DNA from: Granulicella sapmiensis
GTDB lineage: Bacteria; Acidobacteriota; Terriglobia; Terriglobales; Acidobacteriaceae
DNA length: 64,000 bases
NCBI GenBank assembly: GCA_026225395.1
Contig: JAMFSR010000043.1
Span: 45,330-109,329, forward strand
Reading direction: 5' to 3'
Shown: positions 24,437-34,011 of the stretch, piece after piece
Position numbering within the stretch: position 1 is the first letter of the stretch
Layout of the letters: each line of letters opens with the position of its first letter
Notes under the pieces: model-generated
The model's database searches: none
Told to the model about the DNA's origin: nothing
Seen by the model: only the letters and a program-made list of their open reading frames with translations
Position numbers and translations under genes: made by a program

Positions 24437-27400
24437 CTACGCTGCCGTGCGGGCTTCGCGGCCCTTGCTGCGGCCGCCGAGCGAAACGGACACGATCTTC
24501 GAAACGCCCGGCTCCTGCATCGTCACGCCGTACATCACATCGGCCTGCTCCATCGTGCGCTTGGAGTGGGTGATGACGATGAACTGCGTCGTATCCGACA
24601 TTTCAGCAACCAGGCGCGCAAAGCGGCCAACGTTGGTTTCATCCAGCGGCGCATCCACTTCGTCCAGCACGCAGAACGGCGCGGGCTGGAACTGGAAGAT
24701 GCCGACGAGCAGCGACAGGGCAGTAAGGGCTTTCTCTCCACCCGAAAGCAGCAGAACATTCTGCAGCTTCTTGCCCGGGGGGGAGGCGATGATATCGATC
24801 CCCGACTCTGCCGAATTGGCCTCATCCGTCAGCCGCATCATGGCCGCGCCGCCGCCGAAGAGCTTCGTGAACGCCGTTGAGAAGTTCTCGTTGATCACCT
24901 TGTAGGCCGCATCGAACTTCTCGCGCGAAACGTCGTCGATCTCCTTGATGGAAGCCGTTGTGTTCTCGATAGAGTCGAGCAGATCCTTGCGCTGTGTTTC
25001 CAGGAACTCATGCCGCTGCGCAGTCTCGGTGTACTCCTCAAGCGCCATCATGTTGACAGGACCCATCGCTTCCAACCGCTGCTTCAACGCCCGTGCCGCT
25101 TCGTCTTCTTCATGCAGCGCTTCAGCCTCAATGCGGACGATCGACTCATCCTCACGAAGTGCAGAGGCTTCCACGGAGAGATCGTTGATGCACGTAGCCT
25201 CAAGATGCTCCAGGTCCGAGGTCAGCTTTGCAGCGCGAGCTGTGAGAGTTGCACGCTTCTCCCGGAGCTCTTCCGTCTCATGGCGCAGTGCGCGCAGCTT
25301 TGTGTCCAATTCCGACATAGCGGCACGAAGGGCGGAAGCTTCCGAAGAAAGGGTCTCGCCTTCGGCGATCGCCTGAGCGCGCATCTCTGTGAGCTCCGTG
25401 TGCTGCTGCTGCAGCGCGGCCGTCTCTTCTTCGCGGCGCTGCTTTTCAGAAGCAGCAGAGGTAAGCTGCTGCTCAAGCTGGCTGATCCGCTGCGATTGCG
25501 TATCGTAAAGCCGCTTGGTCTGCTCGAAGTTGGCGTTCGCGTTGCGACGGCGCTCTTCCAGGCCAGCCAGTGCAGCGTTGGCCGCGCTCGCCGCGGATTG
25601 CAGATCTTCTCGGTTCGCGCGGAGGTCGGCGATCTTCTCGGTGAGCTCGGCAACCTGCTGCTCAACCCCGGCACGCTCCGCCTCGAAGCGCGCGGCTTCT
25701 TCCTGCTTGCGCGCAATCAGGTCTTGCTTCTGCTGACGGCTGTCTCTGTTGCGCTCGGCAGCCAGCTGCCAGTCCTGCAGGCGGCGGGCGATGCGTGCGG
25801 TTTCGGCTTCCATCTGGCGCAGTGCAGCGCCGGAGTTCGCGCTATCACGCTCAGCGTCGCGGCGCTCATGGTTCTTGCTATCGAGGGCGCTGGTAAGGTC
25901 TGCGATTTCGCGCGTAAGCGCAACGGTCGCCATCTCGCTCTTCGAAAGCTCAGCCTCTATGCCCTCAAGCTTTGTCTGCACTTCCGCAAGTTCGCGCTTC
26001 AGCGCCAGCGGACCCTGCTCGCGCGGACGTCCGCCAGTCACAGTGACTGAGTTGAACGTTTCGCCATTGGGCGAAAGGAAAAAGCTTTGCGGATTGGCCA
26101 ACGCGAGCGACCGGGCGGTAGCACTGTCGGGCGCGATAAAGCCCTCACGCAGCTTAGGCAGGATCACCTCAAGCGACCGTCCAAAGCCATCGAGAACGCG
26201 GATGCAATCCTTGAGCGGGACAATGCCGTTCGATGACGTAGAGCTTGTCATGCCCTCCGCAAAAGGGAAGGCCGACTGCGCATCGTTCGGATGAACCAGG
26301 AACGTCGCGCGACCGGCGACATCGGACTGCAGCATCCGCATGCCTTCATCAGCCGCGTCCCAGCTCTTCACCACAATGTAGTTCAACTCATCGCGCAGGA
26401 ACTCATCGACCACGGACTCATACTTGCCGTCGACTTCAAGAAAGTCGGCAAGCGTTCCAATAGGGGCAAGCGTCCCGGTGTTCTGGTTCTTCGAGTTCGC
26501 ACGGAAGATATTGCGTACCGTGTCCGTCGAGTAGCTGTGCTCGCGGATTAGGGCCTCCAACGAGCTGCGACGGCCCATGTGCGTCGCCATCTCAGCGCGA
26601 AGCTCATCACCTCGGCGCCGCGACTGTGTTTCCTCCAGCCGCTTGGACTCGAGTTGGTGGCGGATGTCAACGATCTCGGCTTCAAGGCGTTTCAGCCGAG
26701 CGGTCACGTCCTCGAACGACATCTTGATCTGCCCCTGTTGCACGCCAAGAGCCTCAAGCTCTTCGCGCGCAGTAGCAGACTCATCAGCCAGCCGTTCACT
26801 CTCACGATCAAGTGCGGCGAGGGCTGCTTCAGCCTGCGCCTGCTCGTTGTTGGCTTGCGACGCGCGCTGCATGATTTGCATGCCCGCGCGTCGCTGGTTT
26901 TCAGCCAGGGCTTCCGCGGCAAGCACGTTGCGTGTGGCTTCATGAGCCTGTGCCTGCTGCGCCTGTGCGGCCTCACGCGAATCGGTTGATTCGGCGGTCG
27001 CGTTCTCAAGGAAGCTGCGATGCTGCTCCAACTCGCCTGCCAGCGACTCCTGCTGCGCGCGTGCCTGGGCAAGGTCATCATTGCCGGAGGTGATGCGCTG
27101 TGCGAGATCGCTGATGCGGTCGGCATTTGAGGTTGTGCGGGCGGCAATACGCTCCAGCTCGACCGCGGACTGGTTAGCCTTGGCTCCGGACTCGCGGATC
27201 TGGCCATCAAGCTCATATCCGCGGGCAACACCAGAGGAGTGCTCAGCGTCCATTGTCTCCAGCTCAGCCGCCTGCGTGTCGATGATCCCTGCGAGACGCG
27301 TGATCTCAGTCGAAGCCGCGGACTGCTCAGTATCCATCTGCGTCAGGCGCGAGGCCAGCACGACGCGCAGTTTGCCGCGTAGTTCATCGCGCAGCGCACC

Positions 27401-28321
27401 GTAACGCTCGGCCTTGGAGGCCTGGCGCTTGAGCGTGACCATCTGCTTGGTTACTTCCTCGAAGATGTCGTTGACACGTGCCAGATTTTGCTTTGCCGAC
27501 TCCAGCCGAAGCTCGGCGAGGCGCTTCTTGGTCTTGAACCGCGTAATGCCGGCCGCTTCTTCGATGATGCCGCGACGATCAAGCGGCTTCGAGGAAAGAA
27601 TCTGGCCGATGCGCTCCTGGCCGATCATGGCATAGCTTTCGCCGCCAAGGCCGGTACCCATGAAAATGTCTTTGATATCCGAAAGGCGGCAGATCTTGCC
27701 GTTCAGCAGGTACTCGGAGTCGCCGGTGCGAAACAAGCGGCGTGTAACCGTAATTTCACCTGCGCGGATCGGTGCACGGCCGAACTTGCGGCGGCGAATT
27801 TTGAGGACGACGTTGTTGGAGGTGTCGCCGAGGGCTGCCTCAGCGTTGGTTTCGGACGCGACGGGCTTTTTCGGAGCTTCGGCTTCGTAGGTGGTTCCGG
27901 GCTGGGCTTCCAGCGTGGCTTCTTCGGTTTCCTCGGCAGCTTCTGCGCGGACGGCAGCCTCGTCCCAATCTGTAACAGGCATGGAAGAGACATTCTGGCT
28001 GTCGCCGAAGGTCTCAGCCTCGTTCTCACCGCCGCCCGCACTGTCATAAACCTCGGGATCGACGAGGGTGAGCGAAACCTCGGCCATGCCGGTCGGCTTA
28101 CGATCACGGGTACCGGCAAAGATGACGTCTTCCATCTTGATGCCGCGGAGGGATTTTGCGGATTGTTCCCCAAGAACCCAGGTAATGGCGTCGGAGATGT
28201 TCGATTTGCCGCAGCCATTGGGGCCTACGATGGCGGCGATGCCCTGGCCGGCGAGCTGCACTTCGGTGCGATCGCAAAAGGACTTGAAACCGAGAATCTG
28301 GACTTTCTTGAGCTTGAGCAA
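24437..28321 (-). CDS. smc: Chromosome segregation ATPase SMC, with acidic insert in the N-terminal head
   Basis: The frame opens at TTG 28327; TTG 28321 is preferred because AGAGG lies about 8 bp upstream and it yields the typical start (LKLKKVQILGFKSF). This gives 1294 residues. Walker A is GPNGCGKS (about 33-40). Coiled coils surround the hinge at about 600-720 (TLAPIGTLADFLEV; RATFLVHP). The signature LLSGGEKAL and Walker B CVLDEVDAPLD lie near the C-terminus. SMC dimers with ScpAB load on DNA and organise and segregate the chromosome. Between the N-head strands (after TLVDPEVY) there is an insert of roughly 75 Glu/Ala-rich residues before NNVVLKIRRRKFGR. Its role is unknown, and it is probably a disordered loop. 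Confidence 0.95.
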   Translation of the reverse strand: MLKLKKVQILGFKSFCDRTEVQLAGQGIAAIVGPNGCGKSNISDAITWVLGEQSAKSLRGIKMEDVIFAGTRDRKPTGMAEVSLTLVDPEVYDSAGGGENEAETFGDSQNVSSMPVTDWDEAAVRAEAAEETEEATLEAQPGTTYEAEAPKKPVASETNAEAALGDTSNNVVLKIRRRKFGRAPIRAGEITVTRRLFRTGDSEYLLNGKICRLSDIKDIFMGTGLGGESYAMIGQERIGQILSSKPLDRRGIIEEAAGITRFKTKKRLAELRLESAKQNLARVNDIFEEVTKQMVTLKRQASKAERYGALRDELRGKLRVVLASRLTQMDTEQSAASTEITRLAGIIDTQAAELETMDAEHSSGVARGYELDGQIRESGAKANQSAVELERIAARTTSNADRISDLAQRITSGNDDLAQARAQQESLAGELEQHRSFLENATAESTDSREAAQAQQAQAHEATRNVLAAEALAENQRRAGMQIMQRASQANNEQAQAEAALAALDRESERLADESATAREELEALGVQQGQIKMSFEDVTARLKRLEAEIVDIRHQLESKRLEETQSRRRGDELRAEMATHMGRRSSLEALIREHSYSTDTVRNIFRANSKNQNTGTLAPIGTLADFLEVDGKYESVVDEFLRDELNYIVVKSWDAADEGMRMLQSDVAGRATFLVHPNDAQSAFPFAEGMTSSTSSNGIVPLKDCIRVLDGFGRSLEVILPKLREGFIAPDSATARSLALANPQSFFLSPNGETFNSVTVTGGRPREQGPLALKRELAEVQTKLEGIEAELSKSEMATVALTREIADLTSALDSKNHERRDAERDSANSGAALRQMEAETARIARRLQDWQLAAERNRDSRQQKQDLIARKQEEAARFEAERAGVEQQVAELTEKIADLRANREDLQSAASAANAALAGLEERRRNANANFEQTKRLYDTQSQRISQLEQQLTSAASEKQRREEETAALQQQHTELTEMRAQAIAEGETLSSEASALRAAMSELDTKLRALRHETEELREKRATLTARAAKLTSDLEHLEATCINDLSVEASALREDESIVRIEAEALHEEDEAARALKQRLEAMGPVNMMALEEYTETAQRHEFLETQRKDLLDSIENTTASIKEIDDVSREKFDAAYKVINENFSTAFTKLFGGGAAMMRLTDEANSAESGIDIIASPPGKKLQNVLLLSGGEKALTALSLLVGIFQFQPAPFCVLDEVDAPLDETNVGRFARLVAEMSDTTQFIVITHSKRTMEQADVMYGVTMQEPGVSKIVSVSLGGRSKGREARTAA

Positions 28322-28760
28322 GGGCAAAACCTCTACGAAATGGACGCGCGTGGAGCGGCGCTAAGCGAATCGTAAGCGGCGGAACCCGGCGAATCAATGC
28401 GACCGGCCCAAGATGTTGTGGATAAGGCGTCCGCAGCTCTACATCTTCGGCTGCGGGCACATTTGAGGCTGTTTCGGTGTCTATAGCGGCTGTGTTTGTC
28501 GTGGGACAAAGGAGGAAAAACAGGTACGAAAAGAGGAGCGCTGTGAGAGTTGGCCAGCTTGTGGTTCAATAGGAGCACTGCCGCGCAAACTGTTGAGCTT
28601 TCCGCCGGCTTGCATAGGGGCCGAGAGCATTCTTATAATCCGCAATACTATTAGTGAGCCTCCGAATACCTTTGAGGGGACGCATACCGCGGCGCAACTC
28701 GCGCCGTTTCAGTTGAATCCAAATCTGAGAACCCAGACGGGCTTACCGAGGAGTTTTTCT
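28322..28760. promoter_or_regulatory. Divergent intergenic region between smc and the secreted-protein gene
   Basis: About 440 bp without a gene. It must hold both promoters. A plus-strand candidate is TTGCAT (28610-28615), 18 bp, TATAAT (28634-28639), giving a leader of about 115 bases before the ATG at 28761. I saw no riboswitch fold or known RNA in the leader. The smc-side promoter could not be identified. Confidence 0.55.
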
Positions 28761-30083
28761 ATGAAGAAGGTCGTACTTGCTTCTCTGCTGGCAGTAGCCG
28801 GCGCAGCGTCCCTGACCCAAGCCTGCTACTCGCAGGCGGCAACCCCGAACCTGGGCACGCAGCCAGCTGGCGGGCAGATCCAGATGTCGGCCGATGAGTA
28901 TGCGGCGTACAACAACGCCATTACACAGACGACTCCGGCGGCCAAGGCCGCCGCGTTCGATGCGTACCTCAAGGCATATCCGAAGTCGGCGGTAAAGGCT
29001 GACGCGCTGCAGCAGCAGATGTTTGCCTACAGCCAGGTGCCCGATACGCAGAAGACGCTGGATACGGCCGATGCGCTGCTGGCCGTAGACGCGAACAATC
29101 TGTACGCGTATGTGTTCGAGGTTTCCCTGCGCAGCCAGGCTGCGGCGACGGCGACCGATCCAGCGGCCAAGCAGGCCGGGCTGGATGCGGCTGCCAGTTT
29201 CGCTACGAAGGGCCTTGCGGCAACCAAGCCAGCGGCCATGAGCGCGGATGACTTCAAGAAGCTGACCGGGCAGGGTTATCCGGTGTTCTATGGCGCGATT
29301 GGCGCGGCCTCTCTGAACAAGAAGGACCAGGCTGGCGCAATCAAGGCGTTCAGCTCGGAGCTGGCTTCTGTGCCGGTGGCGACCACTGAGGCTCCTGGGC
29401 CGCAGTTGATGGATACCTACTACCTGGCATCGGCCTACTACACGCAGACTCCGCCGGACTACCTGAACTGCGCCTACTACGCAGCGCGCGCGGGGTTCTA
29501 TGCTCCGGAGCCGTTCAAAACGACCTTCACCAAGCTGGGCACGTACTGCTATACGAAGTACCACGGCAAGCCCGATGGCTATGACGCGGTGACGACGGTG
29601 GCCAAGGACAACCTCGTGCCTCCTGCGAGCTGGCCAGCCACTGTGACGCCAGCGCCGACGCCTGCGGACATCGTGACGAACCTCATCGCGACGACTCCCG
29701 ACCTGGCGACACTGGCGCTCAGCGACAAGGAGTACGTCCTGCAGAACGGCAAGCAGGCGGACGCGGACAAGGTATTCGACACGATCAAGGGCAAGGCCGT
29801 GGAGATTCCTGGCGCGATCGTGGTTTCGGCCACAGCGGATACGCTGACAGTGGCTGTATCGGACGATTCGCAGCAGGCGCAACCGCCCGTTGCGGACTTC
29901 ACGTTCACTTTGACGAAGCCACTGACCAAAATTCCGGCAGTTGGCGATAAGGTCACGCTGGATGGAACGTATGCGTCTTACACGCAGTCTCCCCTGATGA
30001 TCACGATGAGCGATGGATCGATCGTTGAGCCGAAGAAGGCGCCTGTGAAGGCTCCTGTTCACCACACCACGACTCACCGCTAG
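28761..30083 (+). CDS. Secreted Ala-rich protein with helical-repeat body, function unknown
   Basis: The frame is open from 28593, but ATG 28761 is chosen because CGAGGAG lies about 8 bp upstream and it starts a clear signal peptide (KKVVLASLLAVAGAASLTQACYS). The 440-residue product is rich in Ala and Thr. From about residue 50 to 230 it has TPR-like helices (AAFDAYLKAYPKSAVKADAL; TLDTADALLAVDANNLYAYV). Residues from about 340 form a compact beta-type domain (VSATADTLTVAVSD; VGDKVTLDGTYASY), and the tail is basic (KAPVKAPVHHTTTHR). It may be a periplasmic scaffold or stress protein; I do not recognise a named family. A strong terminator follows. Confidence 0.8.
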   Translation: MKKVVLASLLAVAGAASLTQACYSQAATPNLGTQPAGGQIQMSADEYAAYNNAITQTTPAAKAAAFDAYLKAYPKSAVKADALQQQMFAYSQVPDTQKTLDTADALLAVDANNLYAYVFEVSLRSQAAATATDPAAKQAGLDAAASFATKGLAATKPAAMSADDFKKLTGQGYPVFYGAIGAASLNKKDQAGAIKAFSSELASVPVATTEAPGPQLMDTYYLASAYYTQTPPDYLNCAYYAARAGFYAPEPFKTTFTKLGTYCYTKYHGKPDGYDAVTTVAKDNLVPPASWPATVTPAPTPADIVTNLIATTPDLATLALSDKEYVLQNGKQADADKVFDTIKGKAVEIPGAIVVSATADTLTVAVSDDSQQAQPPVADFTFTLTKPLTKIPAVGDKVTLDGTYASYTQSPLMITMSDGSIVEPKKAPVKAPVHHTTTHR

Positions 30084-30096
30084 ACTGCTGGTTGTT

Positions 30097-30130
30097 GAAA
30101 ACGGCCTCCCTTTTGGGAGGCCGTTTTTTG
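30097..30130 (+). terminator. Rho-independent terminator
   Basis: An inverted repeat AAAACGGCCTCCC / GGGAGGCCGTTTT with a TTTT loop ends in a run of six Ts, 14 bp after the stop at 30083. Near symmetry makes it able to act on both strands, though the minus-strand gene ends another 110 bp away. Confidence 0.93.
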
Positions 30131-30236
30131 TTGCTACCCGGGGGCCCTCCCCTCCCATACTTTTGGGGCCAAAATACTGAGGAGACGCAGCTTAGGGGCG
30201 GACTTGTGAAAGTCCACCCCCCACTTTCATTTGGGG

Positions 30237-33086
30237 CTAAGGGTTCAGGAGGTTGAGGAAGAGGCGATAGGCACCGGGGACGGCTTCGGGGAGCTGGCGG
30301 TAGAGGGCGTAGGCGCAGTAGGTCCAATGGCCTTTGCCTAGCTGGGTAGTGATAAGCCCTCCCTTTTGAGGCTCTTGGCCGGGGTCGTGGGTTTCGGTGA
30401 GGGGGGTGTAATGGGGGTCCCAGGTGGAGAGGAAGCCGTGGCCGCGCTCTTCGATCCAACCGTTAAAGTCGGCAGAAGTGATGGTGTTCGGCGTGGTGAT
30501 TTGTGGAGCGTTTGTGGTGAGAACGTGGACCGGCGCAGCCTCGTCTACCACCTTTTCGTTGGAGCCGAGGGAGAGCGGGTAGGGGGCGTCGTCTCCGGTG
30601 AACTCGGTGGTCTGGTATTGGACGACGACGTTGCCGCCAGCGCGAGCGTAGTCGAGGAGGGCCTGTGTGGGGGCGCCGTGAAGGTCGGGGTGGGCATTGT
30701 AGGTGCGGACGCCGAGGATGACGGTGTCGTATTGCGATAGTTTGCCGGAGGTGAGATCGGCGATGGTGAGGGTGGTGGGGGTGAGACCGATGGAGGCCAG
30801 GGCTTCGGGGATGGAGTCTCCGGTGCCGGGTAGGTAGGCGATGTTGTGATGTGTGGGGAGCTTGAGGTCTACGGGGACGATACGGACGGTGGCGGGTGTG
30901 AAGTAGTTGGTGCGGGGGAGATCCCCGTAGCCGATGGGGCGGTAGCCTTCGGTGACTTCTTTCCCTCCGGGAAGAACCGCGATGGCCTTGAGTGAGACTT
31001 CTTTGCGATTGCCACTTGGGGGTTCGAGGCGAAGCTGCTTATATCCGGGCGGGGATTGTTTCGGTTCGATGTCAGGAGTTACTTTCCAATTCGATGGAAA
31101 TTCACCTTCAATGCGGGTTTCTGGTGGGGACACTTCGAGCGAGATGAGTAGCGACGGTTGGCGGTCAGGCAATACTTCAGCGCGGGAGAGAACTGAAACG
31201 GAGGCCGGCGGGACTACCTGAGCGGCCTGGGTCCCTTGTTTCACAACGCTATTCACTTGGAACCGCGTACCGTGATAGTGGAACTCGCCTAGCAGGACGA
31301 GTGCAGGAGGACCGAGCGGAGCATTGCGCAGTTGCGAATCAAGTAGCTGGTAGACAGGTTGCTCGATGCTTGTCCGGGTGAAATAGGGACGAGTCACTTC
31401 CTGGGTCTGGGATGGGACGGTCGAGCAATCCCGGGCCAGAGGTTGTTGGAAGGGTCGGCTCGTGCCGATGTTGGGAGCTTCGTTCGGTCCGTTGCAAGGT
31501 ATGGCCCTTTCCCAATCTCCATGCGGTGTCAGGGCGATGAAGAAGTTGTCTGGAGCGTCCACTGACGAGGCACTGATTCGAATGTGCACCATTGCAGGAG
31601 AGAGGGTTGTTATCGAGGCTGAGTTGGTGGTCGCCGCTACGTAGATGCCAAGGGCCAATGCGAGAGCGTCGTTGAGCTGGACGCGCTTGATGTTGAGTTC
31701 GTGGAGGACGCTGGCTTTTTCAATGGTGTCGGCTTTGGATAGCTCGGTGAGTTGGATGAGGTCGTCGGTTTGCTTGAGGGCGTCGGCGAGGATAGAAGAG
31801 ATTGATTCGGGGTTTGATGGAGTGAAATGGGTTGTTGCCTGCTGGATGAGAGTGGTGAGGTTTGAGAGGGGTACTTTGAGTTCGGGAGTGTTTGGGGCGA
31901 GGGTGGCTATGCCTTCGATGGAGGTGTCGATGCCGGTGAAGAAGGTGGGGTCGTCTTTAGAGCTTGGTGCCGCGCCGGAAGGAACAGCAGATCCTTCGCT
32001 GCGCTCAGGATGACAATTCTTGAGGGATGGTGCGTGGGGTTGGCAGGTGGCTGTGCCGTAGAGGTGGTAGGCGACGTCGAAGGCGCCGGAGGGTGGGGTG
32101 CGGACGCCGGGGCCTACCTGGGATTTCTGCAGGCCGAGGCCGATGCGGGCGAATTGGACGTAGGTGAAAGGGGTGTCGGGATCGAGGGTCGCTTTGGAGT
32201 GGATGTCTGAAGGGTTGGCGGCGGCGTGGGTGAGGAGTGGGTCCTGGGTGCCCTCGTGGACGACTACGTCGGTGGTGGGTGGGGTGGTGGTGACTTCGCC
32301 GGTGACGTAGTCGGTGAACTTTGCGGGGGTGTACTGGCCGGTGGCGTAGTCGAAGAGGCCCTTTTCGCTGATGGACTGCATGGGGACGCGGGCGTAGACG
32401 CGTAGGGGCTGCCAGGGGAGGATGCCTTCGGCGGTGAGTTCGGGGAAGACTTTGGGGTCGCCGGCGGCAACGAAGGCTTCCTGGGCGATTTCGCCCGAGA
32501 CCTGATGCTGGCCGTGGCCGTCGGTGACGCCGCCTATCCAGGTGCTTGTGAGGACGAGGGGGCGGTAGAGGCGGATGGCGCGGACAGCATCGTAGAGGAC
32601 GCGCTCGTGGGTCCACTTGGCGAAGGACTCTTCCTTGGTTTTGGAGAAACCGAAGTCGACTTCGGTGCCAAAGAACTGGTCGGTACCGGAGTAGCGGTCG
32701 CAGGAGAGGAGCTCCTGGGTGCGGAGGAGGCCGAGGGCGTCTTCGAAGTCTCCGGTGACGGCGTTCTGACCGCCTTCGCCACGGGTGAGGGAGAGGTCGG
32801 CGACGCGGGCACCGAGGCCGCGGGAGTAGAGGGCCATCATGCCGCCGTCTTCATCGTCGGGGTGGGCGACGATGTTCATGATGGAGGCCCGGGTGTTGAG
32901 CTTGCGCAGGAGTTGCTGGAGGCCGAGGGCGCCCTGGTCGATAGGGAGTTCGCGGCCGGTGAGGGGAGCGGGGCGCTCGCCGCGTAGGTTGGCGGGGTCG
33001 GTGAAGGTGGCTGGCGACTGGGCTTCGAGATGCGCGAAGGCGGTTGCGGCGAGGAGCGCAAGGGCAAGGGGCGCGAATGGCTTCAT
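30237..33086 (-). CDS. Secreted PIG-L-type deacetylase with C-terminal sandwich and ThuA-like part
   Basis: ATG 33086 (KPFAPLALALLAATAFAHLEAQ signal peptide) is preferred over an earlier in-frame start. The product is 949 residues. The N-terminal PIG-L/LmbE domain carries the zinc motif AHPDDEDGG (about residue 74), then SLTRGEGGQN and a later His-containing segment (DGHGQHQVSGEIA). Enzymes of this family remove N-acetyl groups from amino-sugar conjugates. A beta-rich middle (about 400-690) and a C-terminal ThuA/GATase-like domain (YDTVILGVRTYNAHPDL; GGNVVVQYQTTEF) follow, an architecture I recall from acidobacterial and Bacteroidetes homologues. A repeat-derived segment (NCHPERSEGSAVPSG, about residue 360) is inserted in frame between the domains. 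Confidence 0.85.
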   Translation of the reverse strand: MKPFAPLALALLAATAFAHLEAQSPATFTDPANLRGERPAPLTGRELPIDQGALGLQQLLRKLNTRASIMNIVAHPDDEDGGMMALYSRGLGARVADLSLTRGEGGQNAVTGDFEDALGLLRTQELLSCDRYSGTDQFFGTEVDFGFSKTKEESFAKWTHERVLYDAVRAIRLYRPLVLTSTWIGGVTDGHGQHQVSGEIAQEAFVAAGDPKVFPELTAEGILPWQPLRVYARVPMQSISEKGLFDYATGQYTPAKFTDYVTGEVTTTPPTTDVVVHEGTQDPLLTHAAANPSDIHSKATLDPDTPFTYVQFARIGLGLQKSQVGPGVRTPPSGAFDVAYHLYGTATCQPHAPSLKNCHPERSEGSAVPSGAAPSSKDDPTFFTGIDTSIEGIATLAPNTPELKVPLSNLTTLIQQATTHFTPSNPESISSILADALKQTDDLIQLTELSKADTIEKASVLHELNIKRVQLNDALALALGIYVAATTNSASITTLSPAMVHIRISASSVDAPDNFFIALTPHGDWERAIPCNGPNEAPNIGTSRPFQQPLARDCSTVPSQTQEVTRPYFTRTSIEQPVYQLLDSQLRNAPLGPPALVLLGEFHYHGTRFQVNSVVKQGTQAAQVVPPASVSVLSRAEVLPDRQPSLLISLEVSPPETRIEGEFPSNWKVTPDIEPKQSPPGYKQLRLEPPSGNRKEVSLKAIAVLPGGKEVTEGYRPIGYGDLPRTNYFTPATVRIVPVDLKLPTHHNIAYLPGTGDSIPEALASIGLTPTTLTIADLTSGKLSQYDTVILGVRTYNAHPDLHGAPTQALLDYARAGGNVVVQYQTTEFTGDDAPYPLSLGSNEKVVDEAAPVHVLTTNAPQITTPNTITSADFNGWIEERGHGFLSTWDPHYTPLTETHDPGQEPQKGGLITTQLGKGHWTYCAYALYRQLPEAVPGAYRLFLNLLNP
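31978..32016 (-). repeat. Dispersed genomic repeat (CHPERSEG element) inside a CDS
   Basis: The minus strand reads TGTCATCCTGAGCGCAGCGA, then AGGATCTGCTGTTCC. This sequence recurs in many Acidobacteriaceae genomes, usually between genes (from memory). Here it is read in frame as CHPERSEGSAVP in the PIG-L gene, in the loop between the deacetylase and the following beta domain. Confidence 0.7.
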
Positions 33087-33497
33087 GGGATTTAGAGTCT
33101 CACATGCGCGATTCGATTCGGGGTAGAAGGTGCGAGAGCGGTCGCGCTTTGCGCGATACCCCACCCTTTCGCAAAGTGCGCGAAAGGATGGGCCACCCGA
33201 AATTGTGCGGCTTCTGGATTAGGCGCGGCGGGTTGTCAGTTTGCGCGAACTCAGTGCGATATCAGGAATCAGCAACGAAAGGAATGTAACTACGATGATC
33301 TCTATAAAGAGCTGCCGATACGCTCATCTGGGCATAGGCCGGCCAGAAGTTCAGCAGCCGCGTTGAAATAAACGTGAAGGTCAGTACATACGAGCGCACC
33401 ATCCACTGGCGGTGCTGGACGAGGTGGGCTGACTTCTTGCCGACGTCTTACTTCCTCGTTGTAGAACAAACCTGGGAGTGCCCTAGTTAGGAGGGGC
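33087..33497. repeat. Gene-free stretch with a palindromic intergenic repeat
   Basis: This 411-bp gap has no ORF I can support. At 33161-33192 it carries an imperfect palindrome, CCACCCTTTCGC ... GCGAAAGGATGGG, with flanking GATACC/GCCACCC. This resembles the REP-like elements I know from Acidobacteriaceae intergenic DNA. The rest shows no recognisable structure. Confidence 0.6.
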
Positions 33498-33800
33498 TTA
33501 CTGAGTGCAAACTCCAACCCTGTATCCAGCAGCTCCGCCAGCTGCCGTTGTCACAAGACCTACGTGCCATCTACCGCCAAGATAGTCGACGGTGATGTGT
33601 GGAAAGCGACGGGCCGTATCCTGATGGATGCCCTTGACGACGGATATCTGAGCGGTCCCGTTGGTTAATTCGTTGCGAAGGCCGGCATCTCCACTTCCAC
33701 CGGGCCCGTTTGCGGTATGACAGACGGCTGTAATTTGAGCTCTGGTTGCTCCGTTGTTATTGGCTCTTGTGTCCCAGCCAGTTTGAAAGGCGAATGGCAT
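33498..33800 (-). CDS. Small protein of unknown function (100 aa)
   Basis: ATG 33800 is preceded at about 5 bp by CGGAGGA, a strong ribosome binding site, which is the main reason to call this a gene. The 100-residue product has no signal peptide. It has two cysteines (ITAVCHTANG and the end VGVCTQ), an Asn/Gly-rich N-terminal third and a beta-type middle (FPHITVDYLGGRWHVGLV). I do not recognise a family. Base composition is less GC-rich than the neighbours, and its neighbours are a palindromic repeat and a divergent permease. Confidence 0.6.
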   Translation of the reverse strand: MPFAFQTGWDTRANNNGATRAQITAVCHTANGPGGSGDAGLRNELTNGTAQISVVKGIHQDTARRFPHITVDYLGGRWHVGLVTTAAGGAAGYRVGVCTQ

Positions 33801-34011
33801 AGATCCTCCGTTTGGGTTGAGTAGATTGCGAAATTACAGAATGTCGGAATGCTACGCCTTTTACGTATTGCCAATGAGCGAAGAACGGATAAATTTTGAA
33901 GCACGCTGGAGGGGAGAAGAGCACCAAACAGATGATGGTGGACGCGTAAGAGAAGAGTAAAAGAGTGGGATGGTTTGCCGACGAGAATGTCGGGCGCGGT
34001 AGACTCGCGGG

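Noticed and set aside
28743..30158. A 471-codon minus-strand frame over the secreted-protein gene
   Set aside because: Extremely Arg-rich, no ribosome binding site, and opposite a frame with signal peptide, RBS and terminator.
33302..33517. A 71-codon minus-strand frame
   Set aside because: It starts with TTG without a ribosome binding site, overlaps the end of the 100-residue gene and has no recognisable feature.
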